From Alysiella filiformis (GTDB taxonomy: Bacteria > Pseudomonadota > Gammaproteobacteria > Burkholderiales > Neisseriaceae): a stretch of DNA of 64,000 nt. The stretch spans positions 2,304,357 through 2,368,356 of the forward strand of contig NZ_CP059564.1 in the NCBI RefSeq assembly GCF_014054525.1. The letters are read 5' to 3'. Position numbers and translations under genes: made by a program. Shown here piece after piece: positions 21,868 through 30,444 of this stretch. The number at the start of each line of letters is the position of its first letter. The first letter of the stretch is position 1. The notes below the pieces were generated by a model. That model searched no databases, was not told where the DNA came from, and saw nothing but the letters and a program-made list of their open reading frames with translations.

Positions 21868-22746
21868 TTACTTAGCCAACAACTCTTCTGGTTTCACTTT
21901 GTCGCCATAAACAGGTTTTAGCGTTTTATCATAGGCAGCAACCAAACGACCATCTTGTTTGATTTTCGCCATTTCTTCATTTACCCAATTAAGCAAAGCC
22001 GTATCACCTTTTTTCACGGCTGGGGCGATGTTTTCAGGTTCGCCCAATTTGCCAATCGCCACTTCAAAGTTTGGATTTTCTTTTGCCCACGCCCACAATA
22101 AAGCGTTGTCGTGTGCCAATGCCACACCACGACCGTCTTTTAAGGCATCAAAAGTTTCGGTGTTTTGGTCAAATTTAAGTAAGGTGATTTCGGGGTGATT
22201 TTTGGTGAAATAGGCATCGGCGGTTGTGCCTTTGTTTACAAGCAAAGTTTTGCCTTTTAATTGAGCAATATCGGTGATTTTGGCATTGGCTGGCGAAATC
22301 ACACCCAAAGACACTTGCATATAAGGTGTTGCAAAATCAACCACTTCGGCACGCTCTGGGGTTTGGGTAAAGTTTGCCAATACCAAATCCACTTTACCTG
22401 ACTTGGCGTATTCCACACGGTTGGCGGCTTCGGTTAAGATAAATTCCACTTTATCAGGGCTACCAAGCAAATCTTTGGTCAATTCTCTGGCGATTTCCAC
22501 ATCAAAGCCTTGATTTTTACCATCTGCGTCCACATAGCCAAAGGGGGGCTTGTCGCCAAATACGCCAATGCGGATTTTGTCGGCGGCTTTGATTTTTGCC
22601 AAAGTATCGGCATCGGCTGGGGCGGCTGCGTTGGTTTCGGCTTTGGACTGAGAGTCGGCAGGTTTGTCGCCACCACCGCAAGCCACCAAGCCAAGGCTTA
22701 ACGCAATGGCGGAAAAAAATGAAAGGGATTTTTTGGTCAATTGCAT
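21868..22746 (-). CDS. CjaA-like amino-acid (cysteine) ABC substrate-binding lipoprotein
   Basis: The 292-residue product starts with a lipoprotein signal (lipobox LVAC, Cys23), an alanine-rich linker and a family 3 solute-binding fold. Segments GVFGDKPPFGYVD, TEAANRVEYAKSGKVD, ANFTQTPERAEVVDF and NKGTTADAYFT closely resemble Campylobacter CjaA, a cysteine receptor. Cysteine or cystine is therefore the likely ligand, by inference. It is the last gene of a four-gene operon with an ATPase and two permeases, 82 bases after the ATPase. Confidence 0.88.
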   Translation of the reverse strand: MQLTKKSLSFFSAIALSLGLVACGGGDKPADSQSKAETNAAAPADADTLAKIKAADKIRIGVFGDKPPFGYVDADGKNQGFDVEIARELTKDLLGSPDKVEFILTEAANRVEYAKSGKVDLVLANFTQTPERAEVVDFATPYMQVSLGVISPANAKITDIAQLKGKTLLVNKGTTADAYFTKNHPEITLLKFDQNTETFDALKDGRGVALAHDNALLWAWAKENPNFEVAIGKLGEPENIAPAVKKGDTALLNWVNEEMAKIKQDGRLVAAYDKTLKPVYGDKVKPEELLAK

Positions 22747-22828
22747 TACAATTACTCCATTGTTTTGTTGGTTAAAAAAAAGGGTTAAATGGCACTTTGC
22801 TGTTTTTCAGGCTGCCTTAAACAACCTG

Positions 22829-23581
22829 TCAGGCATTGTATTCCATCATATTTAAAAACTGTTTGGCACGGTCGGTTGTGGGGTTTGTAAAAAATTGCTC
22901 TGGCGTATTTTCTTCAATAATCAAACCCTTATCCATAAAGACAATGCGGTCGGCAACTTTTTGGGCAAAGCCCATTTCGTGCGTTACGATGAGCATACTC
23001 ATACCGTCTTTTGCCAATTCCAGTACCACATCAAGCACTTCACGCACCATTTCGGGGTCTAGGGCTGCGGTGATTTCGTCCAACAAAATCGCCTCTGGAT
23101 TCATACACAACGCCCTAACAATGGCGATACGCTGTTTTTGTCCGCCCGACAATTCTCGTGGAAAGGCGGTGCGTCTGTCGTACAAGCCAACCCGTTTTAA
23201 TAATTGATGAGCCTGCTGGGTGGCTTCGTCTTTGTCCCTTTTTTGGGCTTTGATTGCCCCAAGCAAAATATTGTCCATCACATTCATATGGGCAAACAAT
23301 TCATAGCTTTGAAACACCATACCGACTTTTTGGCGTGCTTTTTCCCACGCAATGTCCACGCCAAATTCGCCCACGCCGCGCATTGTAATACTGCCGTCTT
23401 GTATGCTTTCCAAACCATTCACACAACGAAGTAAGGTGGATTTGCCACAACCTGATGCACCTAAAATCACGACCACTTCGCCTTTGTGCAAATCCAAGTT
23501 CAAATTGGGAATGGCAATGGTGTCGCCATAGCATTTGCGTAAATTTTTAATTTGAATTAAGGGCGTTTTGTTTTGGTTCAT
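22829..23581 (-). CDS. polar amino-acid ABC transporter ATPase
   Basis: This is a GlnQ/HisP-type ATPase of 250 residues: Walker A GASGCGKST, Q-loop MVFQSYELF, ABC signature LSGGQKQR, Walker B AILLDEITAALDPE and H-loop VTHEMGF. It powers import through the two permeases encoded immediately upstream; the nearer one ends only four bases before this start. The signature and D-loop are complete. Confidence 0.95.
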   Translation of the reverse strand: MNQNKTPLIQIKNLRKCYGDTIAIPNLNLDLHKGEVVVILGASGCGKSTLLRCVNGLESIQDGSITMRGVGEFGVDIAWEKARQKVGMVFQSYELFAHMNVMDNILLGAIKAQKRDKDEATQQAHQLLKRVGLYDRRTAFPRELSGGQKQRIAIVRALCMNPEAILLDEITAALDPEMVREVLDVVLELAKDGMSMLIVTHEMGFAQKVADRIVFMDKGLIIEENTPEQFFTNPTTDRAKQFLNMMEYNA

Positions 23582-23585
23582 AAAA

Positions 23586-24263
23586 TTAACTTTCCCATTG
23601 TTGTTCTAGGCGATTGGCAAGTAAAGATAAAGGGTAACAAATCACAAAATACAACACAAAAATCAAACCATATACCCAAAAAGACGCATTTGGCACGGTT
23701 AGTAAGGAGTTTTCAATGATTTGCTGACCCACTTTTACCACCTCAATCACGCCAATCAATGCCGCAAGCGAGCTGGTTTTGACCATACGGGTAAACAGGT
23801 TAATGGCACTGGGCAACAATCTTCGTAAACCTTGTGGGGCTTCTATCAGATAAAACACCTGAAACCTAGAAAGCCCCAATGCCAATCCTGCTTCTACTTG
23901 ATGTTTTTCAATGGATTGTAAAGCACCACGCACCAAGTCGCCCATTTCTGCTGTTCCCCACAGCACAAACACCCACACGCACACCCACAGTCCACTCAAA
24001 TGCACGCCCGTCCATTCAGCCAGCCCAAAATACAACATAAACAGCCACACCAAAATCGGCACAATGCGTATGGTTTCCAAATAAAGTATGCTCAGTAAGC
24101 GAACAAATGGGTTGGACGACCGCATTATCAAGCCAAACAAAGTCCCTGTGATGCACGAAATGCCCACCGAAATAAAGGAAATTTGAGCGGTCAGCCACAA
24201 GCCTTCGGCAAGGCGGGGGAGATTTTGTCCCTGAAACAACCAATCAAGTGCCATATTTTGCAC
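23586..24263 (-). CDS. polar amino-acid ABC transporter permease, second subunit
   Basis: The 225-residue integral membrane protein has about five hydrophobic segments. The cytoplasmic EAA coupling loop is seen as DLVRGALQSIEKHQVEAGLALGL, which docks on the ATPase. It overlaps the end of the first permease gene by 20 bases, indicating tight co-expression. It belongs to the HisM/HisQ (PAAT) family. Confidence 0.92.
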   Translation of the reverse strand: MQNMALDWLFQGQNLPRLAEGLWLTAQISFISVGISCITGTLFGLIMRSSNPFVRLLSILYLETIRIVPILVWLFMLYFGLAEWTGVHLSGLWVCVWVFVLWGTAEMGDLVRGALQSIEKHQVEAGLALGLSRFQVFYLIEAPQGLRRLLPSAINLFTRMVKTSSLAALIGVIEVVKVGQQIIENSLLTVPNASFWVYGLIFVLYFVICYPLSLLANRLEQQWES

Positions 24264-24903
24264 TCCTTGCTTTTTTCTCTGCCCATCTTGCCCACATTGC
24301 CACAGGCAACAAAATCAGCAAATAGCTGATAAATAACAAAAATAAGGCTTCGTTGGTTTTGTAATCCATACCAATAATGTCTTTGGTTAAGAACATCAAT
24401 TCCACCACCGCTACCGCACTGATGACGGAAGTTTCTTTGATTAAAAACAAGACATTCGCTCCCACCGCAGGCAGGGCAATCGCCCACGCTTGGGGCAACA
24501 CCACATACCAAAAAATTTGAATTTTATTCAAACCAATGGCTTTGCCTGCTTCTATTTGTCCTTTGGGAACGGCAATCAAGCCCGCTCGCAAGGCTTCTGC
24601 CATATAACTGCCCCCCAAAAACACAAGGGCAATCACGCCACAGGTAAAGCCACTCCATTTAATGCCGATTTTGGGCAAGCCGTAATACAAAAAAAACAAC
24701 TGAATCAACAAAGGGGTATTGCGAGACAATTCAATATAAGCTCGACTGATTTTGTTCAAGATGGGGGTTTTGTAGGCGGTGAAAATCGCCACCACACCAC
24801 CCAATAACAATGACAAAACAATGCCATAAACAGCCAATTCCAAAGTCATTAAGGCTGCCTGAAAAAATCGGGGAGCGGTTTGCCAGATGTATTGCCAGTT
24901 CAT
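24244..24903 (-). CDS. polar amino-acid ABC transporter permease, first subunit
   Basis: The 219-residue PAAT-family permease has the EAA loop EALRAGLIAVPKGQIEAGKAIGL and about five transmembrane segments. It is the first gene of the operon. One uptake sequence is embedded near its 5' end (translated as FFQAAL). The 240 bases upstream are AT-rich and presumably hold the operon promoter, which I could not define. Confidence 0.92.
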   Translation of the reverse strand: MNWQYIWQTAPRFFQAALMTLELAVYGIVLSLLLGGVVAIFTAYKTPILNKISRAYIELSRNTPLLIQLFFLYYGLPKIGIKWSGFTCGVIALVFLGGSYMAEALRAGLIAVPKGQIEAGKAIGLNKIQIFWYVVLPQAWAIALPAVGANVLFLIKETSVISAVAVVELMFLTKDIIGMDYKTNEALFLLFISYLLILLPVAMWARWAEKKARSAKYGT

Positions 24904-25109
24904 ATTGGTGTTTTATATCAAAAATGATGTTTTTCTCAATAAAATGAAAGCCATTATTATGCCGCTATTAAATGAAATCCATTTTTAATTAAAAATGATT
25001 CTGTATTACTTAAATTTTAAAGTTAAAACTTAATCCACACGCACCAATCAAACCATTTAGCCAAATAAAGTTCACATTTAACATTTTGAAAATCCAATGA
25101 CAAAAAATG

Positions 25110-25142
25110 ACAAAAGCTGCCTGAAATATGCATTCAGGCAGC
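25110..25142 (-). terminator. terminator after the OsmC-family gene
   Basis: GCTGCCTGAA (25116-25125) and TTCAGGCAGC (25133-25142) form a hairpin of opposed uptake sequences. On the reverse strand it is followed by TTTTGTCATTTTTTG. Confidence 0.7.
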
Positions 25143-25151
25143 CTGAAACTT

Positions 25152-25571
25152 TTATTCTGCCGCCACAATTTCAAAACTGTGGCTCACTTTGGCGGCTTTG
25201 CCCAACATAATGGACGCGGAACAGTATTTTTCGGCAGACAAGGACACCGCTTTGGCAATGGCTTCGTGGTTCAAATCATGGCCAATCACTTGAAAATGAA
25301 TGTGTATTTCGGTAAACACTTTAGGAATGCTGTCGGCGCGTGTGCCTTCTACGGTGGCAATGCAATCCACAATGCGTTGGCGTTGTTTTTTGGCAATTTC
25401 TACCACGTCAATGCTGGAACAGCCCGCCACGCCCATCAGCAGCAGCTCCATTGGGCTGGCACCGCGTTTGCCGCCTTCGCTGGCGGCTTGTCCGTCCATG
25501 ACCACGCTTTGTCCTGTTTCGTTGGTGGCGACAAAGCAGCGATTTTCTACCCATTGGCTTGTGATTTTCAT
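25152..25571 (-). CDS. OsmC-family peroxiredoxin-like protein
   Basis: The 139-residue product has the OsmC/Ohr fold with two reactive cysteines: Cys51 in GVAGCSSIDVV and Cys117 in EKYCSASIML. Family members reduce organic or fatty-acid hydroperoxides with a thiol partner. The motif spacing is closer to the YhfA-type OsmC subgroup than to Ohr. It is a single-gene unit. Confidence 0.85.
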   Translation of the reverse strand: MKITSQWVENRCFVATNETGQSVVMDGQAASEGGKRGASPMELLLMGVAGCSSIDVVEIAKKQRQRIVDCIATVEGTRADSIPKVFTEIHIHFQVIGHDLNHEAIAKAVSLSAEKYCSASIMLGKAAKVSHSFEIVAAE

Positions 25572-25674
25572 ATTGGATTCTTTCGTTTAAAAGGTTAAAA
25601 TTTTGATGATAACGTGTTTTCAGGCTGCCTGAAAGTGGGTAGTATCGGATTTTTTGTTGTGGAGAAAACAGCTC

Positions 25675-26145
25675 ATGTTGAATTTGATTTTGTGGCGACA
25701 CGCCCAAGCCGAAGTGGGCGACAAAGATTTGGCACGGCGTTTGACGAAAAAAGGGCGCAAACAAGCGCGAAAAATGGCGGCATTTTTGCGCGAAAAGCTG
25801 CCTGAAAAACCCGAATTGTGGGTATCGGAAGCCAAGCGCAGTCGCCAAACGGCAGCCTATTTGGGTCGCCCCACGCGCCGTTTGGCTGGGCTGAACCCCA
25901 ACGTGGCGGCATACGACATCGCCCCCATTTTGGGCGAATGTGGCGAAAACCAAACCGTGATTGTGGTGGGTCATCAACCGTGGATTGGCGATTTGGCGGC
26001 ATTGCTGCTCAATGGCAATGGCGAGGTGGCGGCACGGTCGTGGGCGTTTAAAAGGGGGGCGATTTGGTGGTTTGAGATTGGTCGCACGGCAGACGATACT
26101 TTGTCGGTTAAATTGCGTATGGTCATGAATCCCAAAGACATTTAA
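25675..26145 (+). CDS. sixA: phosphohistidine phosphatase SixA-like
   Basis: The 156-residue histidine-phosphatase-superfamily protein has the N-terminal RHA motif (Arg8-His9), the second half-site VSEAKRSRQTAAYL and the second catalytic histidine in VVGHQPWIGDLA. SixA removes phosphate from histidine phosphotransfer domains; in E. coli this includes the nitrogen PTS protein NPr. The ATG at 25675 follows GGAGA and is preferred over an in-frame start 21 bases earlier. Confidence 0.85.
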   Translation: MLNLILWRHAQAEVGDKDLARRLTKKGRKQARKMAAFLREKLPEKPELWVSEAKRSRQTAAYLGRPTRRLAGLNPNVAAYDIAPILGECGENQTVIVVGHQPWIGDLAALLLNGNGEVAARSWAFKRGAIWWFEIGRTADDTLSVKLRMVMNPKDI

Positions 26146-26197
26146 ACACAAAAACAGGCAGCCTGAACATGGTTTTTCAGGCTGCCTGTTTGGCTTT

Positions 26198-26677
26198 TCA
26201 GGGCAAACGCACCATGCCTTCATCACCCAAAAGAGTGGCGATTTCGGCGGCAGTACCGTATTCCCCCAAAACCCAATCGGGTGCGATTTCTGCCAATGGC
26301 AACATCACAAATCCCCGCAAATGGGCGCGTGGGTGGGGCAAAGTCAATTCGGGCGTATCCCATTTTTCATGATTAAAATCAATCACATCTAAATCCAAAG
26401 TACGCGGTGCATTTTGAAATGAACGCACGCGCCCAAATTCATTTTCCACATTTTGCAACAAATGCAGCAACGCCAAGGCATGGAGCGGTGTGCGCAGCAC
26501 CGCCACCGCATTGATGAAATCGGGTTGGTCGGCATAGCCCACGGGCGCGGTGCGGTACAAAGACGACACGCGCAAATCGGCAATTTCAGGCTGCTGACGC
26601 AATTTTGCCAGCGCGTTTTGGATTTGGGCAATGGGGTTGTCCAAATTGCTGCCCAAAGCGATGATGGCGGTATTCAT
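26198..26677 (-). CDS. folK: 2-amino-4-hydroxy-6-hydroxymethyldihydropteridine pyrophosphokinase
   Basis: HPPK transfers pyrophosphate from ATP to 6-hydroxymethyl-7,8-dihydropterin in folate synthesis. The 159-residue product shows ALGSNL at the N-terminus, the LYRTAPVGYADQPDFINAV segment and the signature PRTLDLDVIDF with the magnesium-binding aspartates, then LPHPRAHLRGFVMLPLAEI. The start at 26677 has AAGGA upstream; an upstream Met adds five unlikely residues. It follows the ETF-QO gene on the same strand. Confidence 0.95.
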   Translation of the reverse strand: MNTAIIALGSNLDNPIAQIQNALAKLRQQPEIADLRVSSLYRTAPVGYADQPDFINAVAVLRTPLHALALLHLLQNVENEFGRVRSFQNAPRTLDLDVIDFNHEKWDTPELTLPHPRAHLRGFVMLPLAEIAPDWVLGEYGTAAEIATLLGDEGMVRLP

Positions 26678-26728
26678 GTTTTTCCTTTTCAAAAATAAGG
26701 GATTGATGATTTTCAGGCTGCCTGAAAA

Positions 26729-28390
26729 CTACATCGCGCCATAATTGGGTCCACCGCCACCTTCTGGACAAACCCAATTGATGTTTTGGGTGGGGTCTTT
26801 GATGTCGCAGGTTTTGCAATGCACGCAGTTGGCGGCGTTGATTTGCAAACGCGGTACGTTGTTTTCTTGCACAATTTCGTACACACCAGCAGGGCAATAG
26901 CGCGTTTCGGGGCTGGCATAATCACGGTAATTCACATCGATTGCCAAGCTGGGGTTTTTTAATTGCAAATGAACGGGTTGATTTTCTTCGTGCGACACGT
27001 TTGCCAAAAACACGCTGCTCAATCGGTCAAAAGTGAGCTTGCCATCTGGCTTGGGATAATGAATGGCTTGAAACAAATCGGCTTTTTTCAGGCTGCCTGA
27101 ATCGCTGCCGTGATGGGAAATTGTCCAAGGCGTTTTGCCTTTGAAAACATATTGTTCCAAAGCCGTGTATGCCATGGCAGGCAACAAACCCCATTTAAAC
27201 GCAGGGCGAATATTGCGCGCTTGGTGCAATTCTTGATACAACCAACTGTTTTCAAATAAAGTTTGATACTGTGTGGCGATTTTGCCTTTTTCAGGCGGCA
27301 CATCGCCCAAATCGTCCAAAATCGGAAAAATCGCTTCGGCGGCAAGCATGGCAGATTTCATTGCCGCGTGGCTGCCTTTAATGCGCGGCACGTTCAAAAA
27401 ACCAGCCGCATCGCCAATCAAAACCCCACCTTCAAACGCCAATTTAGGTAAACTTTGCAAGCCGCCTTCCACCAAAGCGCGCGCACCATAGGCAATGCGT
27501 CTGCCGCCTTCCAGCATGGGGCGAATGGCGGGGTGCAGTTTCAAGCGTTGCATTTCTTCAAAAGGCGACAAATAGGGATTTTGATAATCCAAACCCACCA
27601 CCAAACCAATGGCAATTTGATTGTTGTCCAAATGATAAATGAATGAACCGCCATAGGTTTTGCTGTCCAAAGGATAACCCACGGTGTGCATTGCCAAACC
27701 TGCCTGACATTGCTCGGGCGACACTTCCCAAATTTCCTTAATGCCCAAACCATAAGTTTGCGGTTGGCTGTGTTTGTCCAACGCAAATTGTTTGATGATT
27801 TGTTTGCTCAACGAACCGCGCGCGCCTTCGGCAAACAGGGTTTGTTGGGCGTGCAATTCCATGCCTGCCTGAAAATTTTCGGTGGGGCTGCCATTTTTGT
27901 CCACGCCCATATTGCCTGTTGCCACGCCTTTTACGCTGCCATTTTCGTGATACAAAATCTCGCTGGCGGCAAAACCTGCGTAAATTTCCACGCCCAACAA
28001 TTCGGCTTGTTCAGCCAGCCATTTGCACAACAAGCCCAAGCTGATGATGTAATTGCCCTCGTTTTGAAAACTGGGTGGCGTAATCGGCATGGTAAACGAT
28101 TGATTTTCAGTTAAAAACAAAATTTTGTCTTGCGTAACCGTGCGTGTGAGCGGCGCGCCCAATTCGCGCCAATTCGGAAACAATTCGCCCAAAGCAATCG
28201 GGTCAATAATCGCCCCCGAAAGGGTGTGCGCGCCCACTTCGCTGCCTTTTTCCAAAACGCAAATGCTGATTTCACGTTGATTTTGTTGGGCAATTTGTTT
28301 TAATTTGATGGCGGCGGTTAAGCCAGCCACGCCTGCGCCAACAATCACCACATCATATTGCATGCTGTCGCGTTCTGTGGTTTGTGTCAT
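26729..28390 (-). CDS. electron transfer flavoprotein-ubiquinone oxidoreductase
   Basis: ETF-QO passes electrons from electron-transfer flavoprotein to ubiquinone at the inner membrane. The 553-residue product has the N-terminal FAD motif VIVGAGVAGLTAAIKL, a hydrophobic quinone-binding region, and a C-terminal 4Fe-4S cluster coordinated by Cys522, Cys525, Cys528 and Cys541. ETF alpha and beta genes are not in this window. An ATG nine codons downstream could be an alternative start. Confidence 0.95.
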   Translation of the reverse strand: MTQTTERDSMQYDVVIVGAGVAGLTAAIKLKQIAQQNQREISICVLEKGSEVGAHTLSGAIIDPIALGELFPNWRELGAPLTRTVTQDKILFLTENQSFTMPITPPSFQNEGNYIISLGLLCKWLAEQAELLGVEIYAGFAASEILYHENGSVKGVATGNMGVDKNGSPTENFQAGMELHAQQTLFAEGARGSLSKQIIKQFALDKHSQPQTYGLGIKEIWEVSPEQCQAGLAMHTVGYPLDSKTYGGSFIYHLDNNQIAIGLVVGLDYQNPYLSPFEEMQRLKLHPAIRPMLEGGRRIAYGARALVEGGLQSLPKLAFEGGVLIGDAAGFLNVPRIKGSHAAMKSAMLAAEAIFPILDDLGDVPPEKGKIATQYQTLFENSWLYQELHQARNIRPAFKWGLLPAMAYTALEQYVFKGKTPWTISHHGSDSGSLKKADLFQAIHYPKPDGKLTFDRLSSVFLANVSHEENQPVHLQLKNPSLAIDVNYRDYASPETRYCPAGVYEIVQENNVPRLQINAANCVHCKTCDIKDPTQNINWVCPEGGGGPNYGAM

Positions 28391-28447
28391 GTTTGTTGTC
28401 CTGTGTTTTTGCTTTTAAAATGCGCGAATTTTATCATTATTGGCAAA

Positions 28448-28487
28448 AAGCTGCCTGAAAACGCAGCAAATCGTTTTCAGGCAGCCA
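28448..28487. terminator. hairpin of opposed uptake sequences upstream of ETF-QO
   Basis: GCTGCCTGAAAACG (28450-28463) pairs with CGTTTTCAGGCAGC (28472-28485). On the reverse strand it is followed by TTTTTGCC. It would stop transcripts arriving from the small RNA or repeat upstream before they reach the ETF-QO gene. Confidence 0.6.
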
Positions 28488-28640
28488 GAAACCTTTGAAA
28501 AACTCGGTTTGTAGGGGCAGATTTCATATCTGCCCCGTTTAGGTTCTCAGAAATTTTCATTCTTATCAATAAATTGAAAAAAGGGCGGATATGAAATCCG
28601 CCCCTACGTCAGTTTAAAAGTAGGTTTTGCAAAGGTTTCA
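28488..28640. repeat. family A inverted-repeat element, copy 1 (uninterrupted)
   Basis: The outer ends are GAAACCTTTG and its mirror CAAAGGTTTC. Inside are paired palindromes: GGGGCAGATTTCATATCTGC on the left and GGGCGGATATGAAATCCGCC on the right, joined by TTATCAATAAATTG. Other copies are at 36417, 46071 (inverted) and 54100. It is non-coding. Confidence 0.8.
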
Positions 28641-28642
28641 GC

Positions 28643-28848
28643 CAAAAAAAAACGGGCAGCTTTGGGGAAAACTGCCCGAAATACCTCAAATCAGAGATTT
28701 TACGCTTCACAAACATACAGGCTTGCGCCTGCCTTTGCCATGCCGCCCGAAAGGAAAAAAGCGACACCGCAAAGCCGATATTTCACGCAACCGAAACGTA
28801 AGAAAAGCTGCCTGAAATGTTGTTTCTCTCTATTTTTGTAGCTCTGTG
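28643..28848 (-). ncRNA. candidate small RNA with its own promoter and terminator
   Basis: On the reverse strand, TTGTCA (complement of 28878-28883), a 17-base spacer and TATAGT (complement of 28855-28860) form a strong promoter. About 200 bases downstream, CGGGCAG / CTGCCCG (28672-28678 with 28653-28659) and a nine-T tail form a strong terminator. The transcript contains a CAGGC/GCCTG hairpin near 28720 and an AAATC/GATTT hairpin near 28690. A 13-codon frame starting at an ATG near 28740 (MAKAGASLYVCEA) is the only peptide of note, so a short coding RNA or leader is also possible. No Rfam family was recognised. Confidence 0.5.
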
Positions 28849-28883
28849 TAACGAACTATATAAAATTTTATGCCAATTGACAA

Positions 28884-29136
28884 GCACAAATGTGCCTGTT
28901 TTTTCACAAAAACGATTTTATTGTGCAATAATGCACTTTGGCGCACTTTAAAATCTTTTTTCATAAAAAAACGATATGAATGTGATAAAAAATATCCATG
29001 ATAAAAAATCACCACAAGCAAAATGATGATTGATTTTGCTGCCTTTTATTGCACATACATGTATGTTTGTGCCATTGAATTTTGCTTTATTGTTCACAAC
29101 AGATGATTTCAGGCTGCCTGAAACGGGGTTTCATTT
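28884..29136. other. AT-rich gap before tilS, no gene seen
   Basis: This is a low-complexity AT-rich stretch with one uptake sequence (29107-29123) directly before tilS. It has several short palindromic stretches (for example ACATACATGTATGT near 29052). No open frame or RNA gene is supported. Confidence 0.5.
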
Positions 29137-30444
29137 ATGCTGCTGCACCACATTCACACTTTTTTTCAACAACACACGCGCCCACCAACTGTGTGGGTGG
29201 GATTGAGCGGCGGCGCGGATTCGGTGGCTTTGCTGCACGCGCTGACACGGTATCGGCATCGGCAAATGTGTTCAGGCAGCCTGAATTTGGCAGCCATTCA
29301 CGTCCATCACGGCTTGAATGAAAATGCGGATATGTGGGCGGATTTTTGCGCCAATTTGTGCCAGCAATACGCTGTGCCACTCACCATTGAGCGCGTGCAA
29401 ATTGACGCCAGCGATTTGGGCGTGGAAGCCGCAGCTCGGGCGGCACGCTATCGCGCTTTTGCGAAAAACATCGGTTCAGGCAGCCTGATTTTGGCGCACC
29501 ACGCTGACGACCAAGTGGAAACGGTTTTGTTGGCGATGTTGCGTGGTGGGGGTTTACGCGCATTGGCGGCAATGCCCGAAACGCGCGTTTCAGGCAGCCT
29601 GAATGTTTTGCGCCCATTTTTGAATGCGTCTCGTGCCGAAATTGAGCAATATATTCAACAACATCAACTCACACACATTCACGACACCAGCAACGATTGC
29701 ACCGATTTTTTGCGCAACTGGGTGCGCCACGATTTGTTGCCCCACATTCAAAATCGCGTTCCCGACATTCGGCAGCACATTTTGGGCAGCATTGAGGTTT
29801 TGCAAGATGAATTGTCGGTTGTGAATCAAGTTTTGGCGCAAGATTGGCAAGATTGTTGCCACAATGGGATTGTGTCGCGCCCTGCCCTGTTGCGTTTGAG
29901 CGCGGCAAGACAAAAGGCGGTGTTATTGAAATTTTGTGAAATCAAAAAATTGGGTCTGCCACGCAAAAGCAGCCTGAATGATTTTATGGCACATTTGCCC
30001 GATTCGGCACAACACATTTGGTCGTTGCCACAAGGGGCAATTTGGCTTTATCGCCAGCACCTGTGGGCGTGGCACGCGCAACAACAAGCCGATTATGTGG
30101 CGCAAACGCAAAATTTTTCAGGCAGCCTGAATCGCGCACCGCAATTAACTTGGCAAGCCGCACCGCGCGGTTTGGCGTGGGCAGATTTGAATCGTGATGC
30201 GATTGTGCGCCCCTATCGCACCAGCGACACGCTCATCACACCACTGGGCAGAAAAAGCGTGGTCAAATTGTTGCAAGACAAAAAAATACCCCCACCCGTG
30301 CGCCGCCATTGGTTGGTGGTGGAAATGGCAGGCAAATGCGTGGCGGTGGCAAACATCGCCGTGTGCGAAAGCGTGGCGGTGGCAAACGGCTGGCTGCCTG
30401 AATGGCAACTCACTTTGCCTTTTGTGTCTCATCGTTTGGATTGA
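29137..30444 (+). CDS. tilS: tRNA(Ile)-lysidine synthetase
   Basis: TilS converts cytidine 34 of the AUA-reading tRNA-Ile to lysidine, which is essential for AUA decoding. The 435-residue product has the ATP-pyrophosphatase P-loop SGGADS (24-29), then HVHHGLNENAD, and the C-terminal substrate-binding domains with RPYRTSDTLI and RRHWLVVE. At least four complete uptake sequences are embedded in frame and translated as SGSLN-type peptides. The 3' end overlaps the convergent tadA by 16 bases. Confidence 0.95.
   Translation: MLLHHIHTFFQQHTRPPTVWVGLSGGADSVALLHALTRYRHRQMCSGSLNLAAIHVHHGLNENADMWADFCANLCQQYAVPLTIERVQIDASDLGVEAAARAARYRAFAKNIGSGSLILAHHADDQVETVLLAMLRGGGLRALAAMPETRVSGSLNVLRPFLNASRAEIEQYIQQHQLTHIHDTSNDCTDFLRNWVRHDLLPHIQNRVPDIRQHILGSIEVLQDELSVVNQVLAQDWQDCCHNGIVSRPALLRLSAARQKAVLLKFCEIKKLGLPRKSSLNDFMAHLPDSAQHIWSLPQGAIWLYRQHLWAWHAQQQADYVAQTQNFSGSLNRAPQLTWQAAPRGLAWADLNRDAIVRPYRTSDTLITPLGRKSVVKLLQDKKIPPPVRRHWLVVEMAGKCVAVANIAVCESVAVANGWLPEWQLTLPFVSHRLD

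Noticed and set aside
28627-28815. A 62-codon forward frame between ETF-QO and tilS
   Set aside because: It starts in the tail of a family A repeat and ends in an uptake sequence; the reverse-strand promoter and terminator explain the region better.
28680-28830. 6S RNA on the forward strand (short match GCCGATATTTCA to E. coli 6S)
   Set aside because: The rest of the 6S closing stem and bulge is missing in the expected distance, and the promoter and terminator are on the other strand. A covariance-model search would settle it.
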